Source: Burkholderiales bacterium (GTDB lineage Bacteria; Pseudomonadota; Gammaproteobacteria; Burkholderiales; Burkholderiaceae_E). Taken from it: a stretch of DNA of 64,000 bases. Both the position numbers and the translations under genes were made by a program. The stretch covers positions 1-64,000 of the forward strand of contig JADCHE010000085.1 in NCBI GenBank assembly GCA_020248665.1, written 5' to 3'. The notes beneath the pieces are model-generated. The model had not been told where the DNA came from. It was given only the letters and a program-made list of their open reading frames with translations, and made no database searches. The stretch's first letter is position 1; every line of letters starts with the position of its first letter. Shown here piece after piece: positions 1 through 8,898 of the stretch.

Positions 1-354
1 CTAGGCGAGGGCTTCCGGCGCCACGATATCGCGGTGGTCACCTTCCGCGGCCGCGAGGGCTCGGCGCTGCTCGGGCTCGACCAGCTCGGGCCGCACCCGA
101 TCCGCCGCTTCACCGGCCGCTACGACCTCCTCGCGCAGCCGGTGTTCACCGACGGCGAGCTGCTGGTCGAGTCGGTCTACCGCTTCAAGGGCCAGGCCGC
201 GCCGGCGGTGGTGCTGTCGGAGGTCGACTTCGACGTGCTCGACGAGCGCGCGGTGAGGAAGCTCTTCGTCGGTGCGACGCGCGCGACGATGAAGCTCGCG
301 ATCGTCGCGAGCGCTCGGGCGGCGAGAGTGCTCAGGAAGGCGGTGGGAAGCTGA
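1..354 (+). CDS. UvrD-like superfamily I helicase, C-terminal fragment
   Basis: The gene enters the window open and its last 117 codons end at a TGA. The visible part ends in a helicase C-terminal domain: the segment VYRFKGQAAPAVVLSEVDF resembles the motif V region of UvrD/REP-type helicases, and LFVGATRA matches motif VI. This is the ATP-sensing and DNA-contacting end of an SF1 helicase, probably of the NERD-linked or stand-alone UvrD-like type that carries this FKGQ motif. The N-terminal Walker motifs lie outside the window, so activity and subfamily cannot be judged. It is followed by a gene-poor stretch with a HAD-like remnant, so no operon partner is visible. Confidence 0.75.
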   Translation, partial: LGEGFRRHDIAVVTFRGREGSALLGLDQLGPHPIRRFTGRYDLLAQPVFTDGELLVESVYRFKGQAAPAVVLSEVDFDVLDERAVRKLFVGATRATMKLAIVASARAARVLRKAVGS

Positions 355-427
355 GCCGGTGACCGATCGAGCGCCCGGCCCTCGTGAGGTGCGTGCCGAT
401 CCGTGCCGCGTTCGACCGATGCGGCGT

Positions 428-640
428 TCACCGACGGCGTGACGGTCGGGCATGGAGATCGACGGTACGGCGGCGGCGGTCCGGCGTCGCGGGCCCGGCG
501 GCAGCTGGTCGTCCCCCGCGCACCGGCCCGATTGCGAGTCGCCCGGTCGCGCGATGCGTCTGGAACGGCGTCCGGCTCACGACGCCGCCGAAGTCGAGCA
601 CCAGCGCCCCCGAGACGCCCGGCGGCCCGTTCGCCCTCAT
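428..640 (-). pseudogene. HAD-family hydrolase N-terminal remnant
   Basis: A 70-codon minus-strand frame begins with residues resembling the first beta strand and motif I of HAD phosphatases (ALVLDFGGVVSRTPFQTH), where the first Asp would be the nucleophile. After about 30 residues the similarity fades into Arg/Pro-rich sequence, and no other frame clearly restores the rest of a HAD fold. The start overlaps the last codons of the SDR gene by four bases, as a following operon gene would. I read it as the broken end of a HAD gene that once followed the SDR. The call rests on one motif. Confidence 0.45.
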
Positions 641-1440
641 CCAGGACCGCGTTCGTCGACGAACACCGGGCTCTCGGGCAGGGTCGACCCGCCGTCGACG
701 ACGATCGTCCGCCCGGTCACGTACCGCGCGGCAGGGCTCGCGAGGTACAGCATCGCGAACGCGACGTCATCGGGCCGGCCGAGTTCCCCCGCCGGGATGT
801 AGCGGGCGATGCGCTCCGCTCGAGCCGGGTCGGACAGCAGCGATCCACCCTCCTTGGCGATGTAGCCCGGCTCCACCGCATTCACGGTGATCCGCTCGGG
901 GGCCAGTTCCAGCGCCGCACTGCGCACGAAGCCGTTCACGCCGGCCTTGCTCGCCGCATAGTGGGCGCTGCCCGGCATCGCGACCCGCGGGCCTGTCACC
1001 GAAGACGTCACGAGGATGCGCCCCTCGCCCGCACGCCGCATCGCGGGCAGCGCGGCGCGGGTGAGGTGGAAACATGCGGAAAGGTTCAACGACAACGTGC
1101 GGGAGAGGGTCTCGTCGTCCAGGGACTCGATCGTCGACCACGGACACGCTGCGGCGTTGTGAACGACGATGTCGAGGCGCCCGAGTCTTTCGAGAGCGAC
1201 CGCGACCGCGGACTCGCAGCCTGCGCGCGTACCGACGTCCGCGGCGTGAGCATGCGCGCTCGCGCCTCGGGCACGGATCGACCCCGCGACGCGTTCCCCG
1301 GCCACCGGGTCGCGGTTGACCAGGAGCACCGACGCACCGGCCTCGGCGAAGCGCCTCGCGATGGCCTCGCCGATGCCTCGGCTCGCGCCGGTGACCAGCG
1401 CGCCGAGCCCGTCGAGCCTGAACGGCGAGTGCTCGGTCAC
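637..1440 (-). CDS. SDR-family NAD(P)-dependent oxidoreductase
   Basis: Classical short-chain dehydrogenase/reductase of 267 residues, near the usual 250. It has the nucleotide-binding TGASRGIG at residues 17-24, HNAAA near 94-98, the structural Asn near 119, catalytic Ser near 147 and the YAASK pair Tyr161/Lys165, so the tetrad is complete. The C-terminus has the usual TGRTIVVDGGS. The start chosen is the GTG at 1440, whose GTGA overlaps the aminotransferase stop, implying translational coupling; the frame stays open upstream but would intrude on that gene. Its substrate, probably an alcohol or keto compound produced by the upstream enzymes, is not identifiable from sequence. Confidence 0.93.
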   Translation of the reverse strand: MTEHSPFRLDGLGALVTGASRGIGEAIARRFAEAGASVLLVNRDPVAGERVAGSIRARGASAHAHAADVGTRAGCESAVAVALERLGRLDIVVHNAAACPWSTIESLDDETLSRTLSLNLSACFHLTRAALPAMRRAGEGRILVTSSVTGPRVAMPGSAHYAASKAGVNGFVRSAALELAPERITVNAVEPGYIAKEGGSLLSDPARAERIARYIPAGELGRPDDVAFAMLYLASPAARYVTGRTIVVDGGSTLPESPVFVDERGPG

Positions 1441-2831
1441 GACGTCAACGCCTCGACGAACTCGGTGAACGCGCGCACGTGCAGCGCGACGTCCTCGGCG
1501 GAGGTCACCGGGCAGGTGAGCAGCATCGCGTGGAAGGGCGTCATGAGCACGCCCCGGTTGAGGAGCCACAGGTGGAGCAGCCCCTCCAGTCGCGGTTGCC
1601 GGGAGCATCGGACGTCGGCGGCGTCGCGGGGCTCATCGGGCGAGAACATCGTCTCGGTCCGCGCGCCGATCCGGTCGACGAGCCACGGCAGTCCGGCTGC
1701 GGCGATCGCTCGCCCCGTGCCTTCGGCGAGGGTGGCCGCGCGTGCGTGCATCGTCTCGTACGCGCCCGGCGTGAGGACCTCGTCGAGGACCACCCGCATA
1801 GCGGCGAGCGTGAGCGCGCTGCCGGCGAGCGTCCCGCCGAAGCCGGCGTGCGCGCTCTGCCTCTCCCACGGCGATACGCGCGGCAGCACGCGGTGTATCG
1901 CTTCGGCGACGGGGGCTGATGCCCCCCACGCCGCCGCGGGCAGTCCGCCCGCGATCGCCTTGCCCACGACGAGCAGGTCGGGATCCAGGCCCATACTGCC
2001 GGTGCAACCGCCTGGACCGTCGGACACCGTGTGCGTCTCGTCGATGACGAGCAGCGTGCCAGTCTGCCGTGTGAGGCGACGCAGCGCCTCGTGGAAGCCC
2101 GGTGCGGGTCGCACGAGTCCGTAGTTCGTCATCACGGGTTCGGTCAGCACACAGGCGACGTCGCCGGCGGCGAGCACGCGCTCCAGCGCCCCGACGTCGT
2201 TGAAGTGAACGACCGCGGACAAGGCCCCGTGCGGGAACGCATTGTCATGAATGCCGTTGCGAAGCCGGCGGTGCCCGTCCTCGCCGAGTTCGACGTGCGC
2301 TTCCTCGACCGAGCCGTGGTAGCAACCCGAGAACACCAGCACCCGGGGTCGGCCGGTCACCGCTCGGGCGAGCCGGATGCACGCGCGGTTCGCGTCGGAC
2401 GCGGAGGTGGCCAGCGTCCACCTGGGGAGCCCGAATCGCTCGGCCAGCGCTTCGCCGACCCGGGCCGCGTCCTCGCTCGGGAGCATCGCGGTCGCGACAC
2501 TGGACGCCTGGCGCGCGAGAGCGTCGGCGATGCCGGGGTGACCGTGGCCGCACATCGCGCCCGTGTCCCCGAGGCAGAAGTCCGCGTAGCGGTGGCCGTC
2601 GACGTCGTGCACCACCGCGCTCCAGCCGGGCGGTCCGGCGACCAGACACGGCGGCGCACCGCCGATCCAGCGGCGCATCCAATGCGAGGGGGCCCCATAC
2701 AGCCATTGCCGATGGGCCGCTTCGAACCGCCGGATCGAGTTCGGATGCGTGTCCGCGAAACGCGCGCGCTCGTCCTCGATCAGCGCCTCGACGCGGTCGG
2801 GGTCGCATCCTGCGGCGGAGCCGGCCCTCAC
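1437..2831 (-). CDS. Class III aminotransferase (glutamate-1-semialdehyde aminomutase-like)
   Basis: PLP-dependent fold type I enzyme of 464 residues. SGCYHGSVE at 168-176 is the phosphate-binding segment, LLVIDETHT carries the pyridine-binding Asp264, and VVGKAIAGG carries the Schiff-base Lys291. The pattern is closest to glutamate-1-semialdehyde aminomutase-like members of class III. The catabolic neighbourhood argues against a heme role; a transaminase or aminomutase acting on an amino or keto acid is more likely. The GTG at 2831 overlaps the upstream TGA as GTGA, and the stop overlaps the SDR start the same way, so three genes are tightly coupled. An ATG at 2891 is in frame but lies inside the upstream gene. 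Confidence 0.9.
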   Translation of the reverse strand: MRAGSAAGCDPDRVEALIEDERARFADTHPNSIRRFEAAHRQWLYGAPSHWMRRWIGGAPPCLVAGPPGWSAVVHDVDGHRYADFCLGDTGAMCGHGHPGIADALARQASSVATAMLPSEDAARVGEALAERFGLPRWTLATSASDANRACIRLARAVTGRPRVLVFSGCYHGSVEEAHVELGEDGHRRLRNGIHDNAFPHGALSAVVHFNDVGALERVLAAGDVACVLTEPVMTNYGLVRPAPGFHEALRRLTRQTGTLLVIDETHTVSDGPGGCTGSMGLDPDLLVVGKAIAGGLPAAAWGASAPVAEAIHRVLPRVSPWERQSAHAGFGGTLAGSALTLAAMRVVLDEVLTPGAYETMHARAATLAEGTGRAIAAAGLPWLVDRIGARTETMFSPDEPRDAADVRCSRQPRLEGLLHLWLLNRGVLMTPFHAMLLTCPVTSAEDVALHVRAFTEFVEALTS

Positions 2832-4099
2832 GTGCGCGACCCCCACGCCCCGTGAGAACCGTCGCGGCGGATGGTCCCGTCGTCGACCCACCGATCGAAG
2901 CGCGCGAGCACGGCGTCGGTGAACGCATCGTCGTTGATGTGCGCGTCAATGCGGGTGACGTCGACCGTCGGCGGCAGTCGTCGGTCCAGTTCCTCGAAGA
3001 AGGCAGCGAGCGCCTGTGGATCATGCAGCGCTTCGCCGGGCCGATCCCACTGCTCGACGCCGCGCAGCGGCAGCATCAGATGAAGCGGGCCTTTCGCCCG
3101 CGCCAGACAGCATGCGATGTGCGCGGCCGAAGCGCGGCGCTCTTCGGCGGTGGCGGCGACCGACTGCAGCAGTCGATTGTGGGCGCGGGCGGGCCGGCTG
3201 CGCACCGGTTCGGGTAGTGGGAGGTGGCCTGCGAAGTCGATCATGTCGATCGCCCCGGGCGCGACCAGCTGGGGCACGCCGGCCTCGCCGGCGCCCGTGA
3301 GCCGGGATGCCCCCGAACTGACCACCGAGCCGTGGACGTGATTGCAGACCTCCTGGAGGCAGAAGTCCATCACCGCCGCGAATGCTCCGCCACGGGACAG
3401 CGATTCGAATGCCCGTCCCCCCATCCCTGTGGCGTGGAACACCGCGAGTTCGAAGCCACGCTCGTCGAGCGCCGGCTTCAGTCTGATCATGTAGGTGAGT
3501 GCGCTGGCGCCGAACGATGTCATGCCGATCAGGGGACGGTCGCGTCGGATCGGTGCGCGAGCGCGGCACGCACCGACGATCGCGCCGGCCGCGGTCCGCA
3601 GCGTGGCCTCGCAGACGGCATTGATGCCGTACAGCCCGCCCGCCCACAGCATCGCGATCAGATCGGGTGCGACACGTTCGGGAGGGATCAGGTGAGAGTG
3701 GGCGATGGTCGAGAGCAAGAGCTTCGGCACGCCCATCGGCAGGGCGCCGGCGACGTCCAGTGCGAGGTCGGTGCCCATCGTGCCGCCGATGACCAGAACG
3801 CCGTCGATCTCGCCGCGCGCGTGCATTCCGGCGGCCAGCCTCGAGGCGCCCCGTGCCATTCGCGTCATCGCCTCGTTCTCGTCGCCTGAGGCGCGCACTT
3901 CGCTCAACGTGTGACCGGCCGCGGTCGCGACCTCCGCGGCGCTCGCGTGAACCGCCGTGCCGGGGGTGCCGAGCACGCCCACGTCCATCGTGCGCGAATC
4001 CGCGCCGAGGGCCGCGATCGCGTCGGCCAGAAAGCTTAGCTCTGCGGCCTTGGTGTCGGCCGTGCCGACGAGCAGCACACGGGGAGGTTTCCTCGACAT
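2828..4099 (-). CDS. Tm-1-like ATP-binding domain protein (UPF0261)
   Basis: A 423-residue member of the UPF0261/Tm-1-like family, named for the N-terminal half of the tomato Tm-1 resistance protein. The N-terminus RVLLVGTADTKAAEL and the segments VLVIGGTMGTDLALD and GMTSFGASA are typical. Family members are about 400 residues, bind nucleotide and often sit in bacterial catabolic clusters with an unsettled biochemical role. Start ATG at 4099 is preceded by GAGGA about nine bases upstream. It is the first gene of a coupled operon with an aminotransferase and an SDR, and diverges from an amidohydrolase across 284 bases. No frameshift or missing segment was seen. Confidence 0.88.
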   Translation of the reverse strand: MSRKPPRVLLVGTADTKAAELSFLADAIAALGADSRTMDVGVLGTPGTAVHASAAEVATAAGHTLSEVRASGDENEAMTRMARGASRLAAGMHARGEIDGVLVIGGTMGTDLALDVAGALPMGVPKLLLSTIAHSHLIPPERVAPDLIAMLWAGGLYGINAVCEATLRTAAGAIVGACRARAPIRRDRPLIGMTSFGASALTYMIRLKPALDERGFELAVFHATGMGGRAFESLSRGGAFAAVMDFCLQEVCNHVHGSVVSSGASRLTGAGEAGVPQLVAPGAIDMIDFAGHLPLPEPVRSRPARAHNRLLQSVAATAEERRASAAHIACCLARAKGPLHLMLPLRGVEQWDRPGEALHDPQALAAFFEELDRRLPPTVDVTRIDAHINDDAFTDAVLARFDRWVDDGTIRRDGSHGAWGSRT

Positions 4100-4383
4100 C
4101 GCAACGGTCCTCGGTTCGTCACGCGAAGCCGGGTGGTGGCCCGACCGGCGCCAGCGTGGACGACGGCACTCCGACGGCGGCGAGCGTGGGTCGCTCCGCA
4201 CGCTCGGGGCCGATGCGGACGATTCGGGATGCGGCGGTCGGTGAGGGCGACATGCTCGACACCCTAGCGCGCGCCGGCCCGCCCGTGCATCCATCCAAGG
4301 ATCGATGGCGCCGCGAAGCCCGATGCGCTGAAGTCTGGACACCGCGTCCCGTCGGGCCGCGCCGAATCTCGACCGGAGCCTGC
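4100..4383. promoter_or_regulatory. Divergent intergenic region, probable two-way promoter
   Basis: These 284 bases separate the Tm-1-like operon (minus) from the amidohydrolase gene (plus). A GAGGA ribosome-binding site for the Tm-1-like gene lies at its left edge. The rest has no convincing coding sequence and I could not pick a credible -35/-10 pair or operator by eye. The assignment rests on gene orientation. Confidence 0.45.
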
Positions 4384-6132
4384 GTGACCCCTTCGAGTCC
4401 TGCCGAGCCGTTTCCGCCGTCGCCGCGTGGCACCGTGCTCGTCCACGGCGGACGGGTGATGACGATGGATGCTCGCGCGAGCGTCGTCGACGCGGTCCTG
4501 ATCCGCGACGGGCGCGTCGCAGCCGTTGGCGCCGAAGCTCGGGCCGCATCGGACGTGACCCGCATCGACCTCGACGGGCGGGTCGCGATGCCCGGGCTGA
4601 TCGACGGCCATCCCCACTTGCTCCATCTGGCGACCCGGTCCGCCGGCTACGTGGACCTGCGCGATGCGGTCGATTTCGACGACGTCGTCGAACGCTTCGA
4701 TCGAGCGGCCCGGCAGACCCCGGCCGGGCAGTGGCTGATCGGCACGCCGATCGGCGCGCCCTACTACTTCGTCGAGCGCTGGTACACGGACCTCGCCGAG
4801 CGGACGATGCCCACGCGCGCGGTGCTCGACAGGGCATCGGCCTCGCATCCGATCTTCATCTCGGCGTGGGCGCCGCGCACGCCCAACGTCGTCGCGTTCA
4901 ATTCCGAAGGGTTGCGCCGGATGTCGATCTCGGACGACGTCCCGGATCGGGTCTGCGACGTCTGGTTCGACAAGGATGTCCAGGGGCGGCTGACCGGGGT
5001 GCTGCGAGGCTCCGTCACGAACATGTACAACCATGACCCCTACTGGACGCAACTGCGCTCGAAGCTTCCGCCGATGTATCCGGGCGATCTCGTGGCCCCG
5101 ACGCGCGAGGCGATACGAAGGCACAACGCCGACGGCGTCACGACGGTCTACGAGGCCCACAACATGACGCCCGAGCACATCGACGCATACCGCACGCTGC
5201 GTGCCGACGGCACGCTGACGATGCGCGTGAAGGCGGGCATGGAAGTGGAGCTCTACGCAGTTCCGCCGTTCCAGCCGAAGACGATGGCCGAGTTCGAGCA
5301 GGCTCTCGAGCGCGCCCGGGCGCTCTGCGACGACGGAACCGACGACCTGCTGCGGGTGACCGATGCCACGCTGTCCGACGGGGGACCGTGCTGGCCCGGC
5401 CTGCTGCACACGCTCGAGCCGTACCGTGACCCGTACGGTCGACCGACTCGCGGACGCCAGTACATCGATGCGGACAAGAAGCGGCGCTTCGCATGCTTCT
5501 GCGCGGAGCATGGCATCCGCGCCAGCTGGGTCAACGGCGGCCCGGGGGACCACCAGAGCTGCCTCGATGCGCTCGAGCCGATGGCCGATGCGCTCGGACT
5601 TCGTTCGCGGCACTGGATGATGCAGCACGGCTACCTGATCACCCCGGCACAGGTGGCGCGCTATGCGGCTCTCGGTTTCGACTTCACGACGTCGACGAGC
5701 TTCGTCTGGGGAAAGGGCGACATGATCGCGGAGCGCATCGGCGAGCGGGCGCTTCGCGATCTCGTGCCGCTCAGGACGCTGTCCGATTCGGGCATGAACG
5801 TCGGACTCGGCTCCGACTGGGGCCCCAAGCACGCACCGTTCGAGCACGTCGAGATCGCTCAGACCCACCGGTTCGGCGGGAGCGGACGCAGGAACGCCGG
5901 ACCCGCCCAGGCGGTCGACCGGCTCACGGCGCTGCGGATGTGGACGAGCGACGTCGGACGCGCGATCCGCTGGGACGGTGTCGGCACGCTCGAGCCGGGC
6001 TCGTACGGCGACCTGATCGTCCTCGACCGCGACCCGCTGCGCTGCCCGGTCGACGAGCTGAGGGACGTCCGCGTGCTGAAGACGCTGCTCGGCGGTGTCG
6101 TCGTTCACGATGCGACCGGCGGCACGACATGA
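4384..6132 (+). CDS. Amidohydrolase family 3 protein (YtcJ-like)
   Basis: A 582-residue metal-dependent hydrolase of the YtcJ/COG1574 branch. The N-terminal composite domain (GTVLVHGGRVMTMD) leads to PGLIDGHPHL, where His76 and His78 form the first metal-binding pair. SWVNGGPGDHQS and MMQHGY supply later His ligands, and GLGSDWGP has the conserved Asp near the barrel end. Length fits the family (530-600). The enzyme probably hydrolyses an amide, urea or cyclic imide. The GTG at 4384 is chosen because homology begins soon after it; a GTG at 4435 is the alternative. Divergence from the Tm-1-like/aminotransferase/SDR operon suggests amide hydrolysis feeding transamination and redox steps. Confidence 0.88.
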   Translation: MTPSSPAEPFPPSPRGTVLVHGGRVMTMDARASVVDAVLIRDGRVAAVGAEARAASDVTRIDLDGRVAMPGLIDGHPHLLHLATRSAGYVDLRDAVDFDDVVERFDRAARQTPAGQWLIGTPIGAPYYFVERWYTDLAERTMPTRAVLDRASASHPIFISAWAPRTPNVVAFNSEGLRRMSISDDVPDRVCDVWFDKDVQGRLTGVLRGSVTNMYNHDPYWTQLRSKLPPMYPGDLVAPTREAIRRHNADGVTTVYEAHNMTPEHIDAYRTLRADGTLTMRVKAGMEVELYAVPPFQPKTMAEFEQALERARALCDDGTDDLLRVTDATLSDGGPCWPGLLHTLEPYRDPYGRPTRGRQYIDADKKRRFACFCAEHGIRASWVNGGPGDHQSCLDALEPMADALGLRSRHWMMQHGYLITPAQVARYAALGFDFTTSTSFVWGKGDMIAERIGERALRDLVPLRTLSDSGMNVGLGSDWGPKHAPFEHVEIAQTHRFGGSGRRNAGPAQAVDRLTALRMWTSDVGRAIRWDGVGTLEPGSYGDLIVLDRDPLRCPVDELRDVRVLKTLLGGVVVHDATGGTT

Positions 6133-6142
6133 TCGACGCGAC

Positions 6143-6924
6143 CGTCGACGGCTCGTCGCCGCTGTGCCGGTCTGCGGCGCCGCGACCGCGCGCCTGCCGA
6201 CCGTCGCTCGTGCCCGGGCGTTCCCGTCGCGACCCGTGACGGTGATGGTCGGGACGCCACCGGGCGGTCCGACCGATGTTTCGGCCCGCGTCATGCAGCC
6301 GGCGCCGCCGCGTGCCCCCGGTCAGCCGAGCGTCGTCGAGAACGTGCCCGGCGCGGCGGGTTCGATCGGCGTGCAGCGCATGCTCGACGGACCGGTTGAC
6401 GAGTACCGCGTCTACCTCGGGACCCCGAGCGACACGGTCCTCTCGCCGCTGTCCGTCGCGGCGGCGCGCTGCCGGGCCGAGGGGCTGCGACGGGTCGCGC
6501 GCTTCTCGAGCAGCGACGACCTGCTCGCGACCCATCCCGGCCTGCGGTTCGCGGATGCCGACGCCCGGGTGGACCGGGTGAGGGATCGCGCCGAGCCAGA
6601 GCTCGACGGTGCGTCGTTCGGTCCCGGATTCATCAACCACCTCGCGATGGAGGGCATCCGGGCGAGGCTGGGTCGATGACCGACGTGCATCCGTCGATCC
6701 CGCCGGGCGCGTGGGTTGCCGCCGCGACGCCCGAGGACGTCGTCGAGCGTCTCGCGCACGCGTTCGCGCGGGTGATGTCGAGCCCGGAATCCATCAGGTT
6801 CTCCGAGCAGACCGGCGCGCGGATCGTCGCCCCGGCGACGCAATCCCACAACGACGGATTCTTCGCCGCAGCGATCGCCCGCCACAGGCGGACCGCACAA
6901 GCCGTCAAGCTCGAAGCGCGCTGA
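6143..6924 (+). pseudogene. Decayed Bug-family (TctC-like) solute-binding receptor
   Basis: Two frames together look like one Bug receptor, the periplasmic partner of tripartite tricarboxylate transporters. In the first frame a Sec-like leader is followed by FPSRPVTVMVGTPPGGPTD, VVENVPGAAGSIG and, at about 6610-6678, GPGFINHLAMEGIRARLG, all positioned as in Bug proteins. The C-terminal helix region (ATPEDVVERLAHAFARVM) appears only in another frame from about 6700 to 6924. Roughly 80 residues of the second lobe are missing between them, so this is a deletion plus frameshift, not a simple sequencing slip. It probably once imported the substrate of the amidohydrolase just upstream. Confidence 0.75.
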
Positions 6925-6941
6925 AGCCGGGCGAAGCCGCG

Positions 6942-8045
6942 TCAGGTGCCGGTCGCGGTTCGCACGCGGGCAGCATGCTCGTCGGCGAGCCGTCGGTCGC
7001 GGATGCGTCGAAGGTGCTGCAGCCCCGCGTCCGCGGCGATCGGGACCGGCACGAAACCGGGATCGGCGGCGAGCGTGCGCTGCTGCGCCTCGAGCACGCG
7101 TCGGTCCTCCTCGAACGCCCTCAGCAGCGTCGCGTGGATCGCGTCGCTGACCTCGTCGCGCCGGGCGTCGACGATCGGGTGCGGCTGGGCGAAGAAGTAG
7201 TGCGTCGTGGTGGCCGTCTCGGGGGTGATCGCCTGCACGCCGCGAGTCTCGAAGGCGCCGATCCGTGCGCCTTGCGGCGCGCCCGTACCGGCGGGTGCCG
7301 CGCCCGTGTCCAGGACCAGCAGACCCGGCAGCGTCAGCGTGTGGATCATCCAGCGGTCGACGTGTCCGGTCATGCCGCCGAGCCGGGCCTGGAACGCGGC
7401 CGGTTGCACGTCGAGCATCCAGCGGGTGAAGCGCACGCCGTCGTCGAGTCTCTCGAGCACGGCCGGGAAGCGTTCGTAGCTGTCGCCGACGCCGAAGGTC
7501 GCCGCGTGCACGTAGGTGAGGTGACTGAAGTCGGCGAGGTTGTCGATCAGCAGCCGATGGTCGACCGCATATCCGACGTAGCCCGGCCGGTAGCTCCAGC
7601 CGGGGTCATCGAGCCAAGGCAGCGAGGGAATGCGGCCCGGGTCGGCGAGTTCGGCCGCGCCCATCCAGACCCAGATCCAGCGGTCGCGCTCCACGACCGG
7701 GACGCTGCGGACGCAGGCCGTGGACGGTATGCGCGCCTGCCCCGGCACCTCGACGCACCGGCCGCCGGCGTCGAACCGAAGTCCGTGGTAGCCGCAGCGC
7801 AGGCTGTCGCCCTCGACACGTCCGAGCGACAGGGGCGCGCCGCGATGCGGACAGCGATCCATGAACGCGGCCGGCCGCCCGTCGGCGTCGCGCCAGAGGG
7901 CCAGCGGCACGCCCGTCACGGTGCGGGCGAGCGGGCACTCCGGGCCGAGCTCGCCGGCCCAGGCCGCGACGTACCAGGCGTTCGTGATGAAAGGGGTCAA
8001 GCTCGGTCGCCTCGCGCGTGGGATCGGGATCACCTTGTCCGTCAT
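6942..8045 (-). CDS. Rieske non-heme iron oxygenase (VanA-like)
   Basis: A 367-residue aromatic ring-hydroxylating or O-demethylating oxygenase. The Rieske centre is Cys65-x-His67 (CPHRGAPL) with Cys84-x2-His87 (RCGYHGL). The mononuclear iron site is DNLADFSHLTYVH, with His175 and His180. Size and single-subunit layout match the vanillate demethylase/dicamba monooxygenase group, which take electrons from a separate reductase. No reductase or ferredoxin is adjacent. Start ATG at 8045 fits the family N-terminus (ITNAWYVAAWAGEL). It diverges from a LuxR-type regulator across 111 bases, which may control it. The substrate is unknown. Confidence 0.92.
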   Translation of the reverse strand: MTDKVIPIPRARRPSLTPFITNAWYVAAWAGELGPECPLARTVTGVPLALWRDADGRPAAFMDRCPHRGAPLSLGRVEGDSLRCGYHGLRFDAGGRCVEVPGQARIPSTACVRSVPVVERDRWIWVWMGAAELADPGRIPSLPWLDDPGWSYRPGYVGYAVDHRLLIDNLADFSHLTYVHAATFGVGDSYERFPAVLERLDDGVRFTRWMLDVQPAAFQARLGGMTGHVDRWMIHTLTLPGLLVLDTGAAPAGTGAPQGARIGAFETRGVQAITPETATTTHYFFAQPHPIVDARRDEVSDAIHATLLRAFEEDRRVLEAQQRTLAADPGFVPVPIAADAGLQHLRRIRDRRLADEHAARVRTATGT

Positions 8046-8156
8046 CGGCCGGGGACGCCATCGATCCGAAGGTGGAGACCGGCCCAGGCCCGACGTTGTC
8101 ACGAGGCGCTCATCGCCCGATACTGGCGGCGAGCACCCTCCGATCCTGCACTCCCG

Positions 8157-8870
8157 ATGGGGCCGTCCGATCACGCACCGCCCGCCCGCACGCTGGCTCG
8201 AGCGTCTGCCGAATGTGCGGCGCTTCCGGCGATCGCCCAGACCTTCGGGGCCGACGCGGTGTGCCTGTACGAGATCGATCGCCGCCTGAACGCGGGCGAC
8301 CATCGGCTGTTCAACCTCGACCCGGACTCGATCGACTCGTACCGGCGGCATTTCGCCAAGATCGACCCGCTGCATCCGCGTCGCGCCACGGCCCTGGGCG
8401 GGGACGTCGTGCATCTGGCCGACATCGTCACGCCAGCGCGGCTGGCCGGCAGCGAGTACTACCGGCACTTCATGCGGCGGTTCGGCATGCAGGACGAGGT
8501 CGAGATCGTGCTCCGCGAGAACGGGCGACCGGTCGCGGGCCTGTCGCTGATCCGGTCTGCGGGCCGACCCGCGTTCGGCGAGGAGCACCTGCGCTGGGCT
8601 CGAGTCGCGCTCCCGATGGTGCGCGCCCTGGTGCGCGATGAATCCCGAGCCGTCGAGGCGTCCCTGGTCGGCCTGATGACCGACGCCTACCGACTGACGC
8701 CCAGGGAACTCGAGATCGTCGACATGCTGCGCGAGGGGCGACCGAACAAGCGGATCGCGGAACACCTCGGGATCAGCGTACCGACGGTGAAGTCGCACGT
8801 CCACAACCTGCTCGCGAAACTCGGGGTGCGCTCGCGCGCGGAACTCGTCGCCGCGTTCTTCGTGCGCTGA
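8157..8870 (+). CDS. LuxR-family transcriptional regulator
   Basis: A 237-residue regulator with a GerE/LuxR helix-turn-helix at about residues 179-232 (LTPRELEIVDMLREGRPNKR, then VPTVKSHVHNLLAKLGV). The first 165 residues (CLYEIDRRLNAGDHRLFNLD and onward) look like a GAF-type sensory domain and not a receiver or a canonical acyl-homoserine-lactone pocket, so it may sense a small aromatic ligand. Start ATG at 8157; the frame is open far upstream but homology is absent there. It is divergent from the Rieske oxygenase and convergent with the next gene, so its plausible target is the shared 111-base promoter. Confidence 0.88.
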   Translation: MGPSDHAPPARTLARASAECAALPAIAQTFGADAVCLYEIDRRLNAGDHRLFNLDPDSIDSYRRHFAKIDPLHPRRATALGGDVVHLADIVTPARLAGSEYYRHFMRRFGMQDEVEIVLRENGRPVAGLSLIRSAGRPAFGEEHLRWARVALPMVRALVRDESRAVEASLVGLMTDAYRLTPRELEIVDMLREGRPNKRIAEHLGISVPTVKSHVHNLLAKLGVRSRAELVAAFFVR

Positions 8871-8898
8871 CGCGGTCGTTCCGGGCCGGGCGGTCCCC

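Noticed and set aside
6095-6679. A full-length secreted protein in one frame
   Set aside because: The Bug-like similarity stops partway and continues in a different frame, so I call a pseudogene and not an intact gene.
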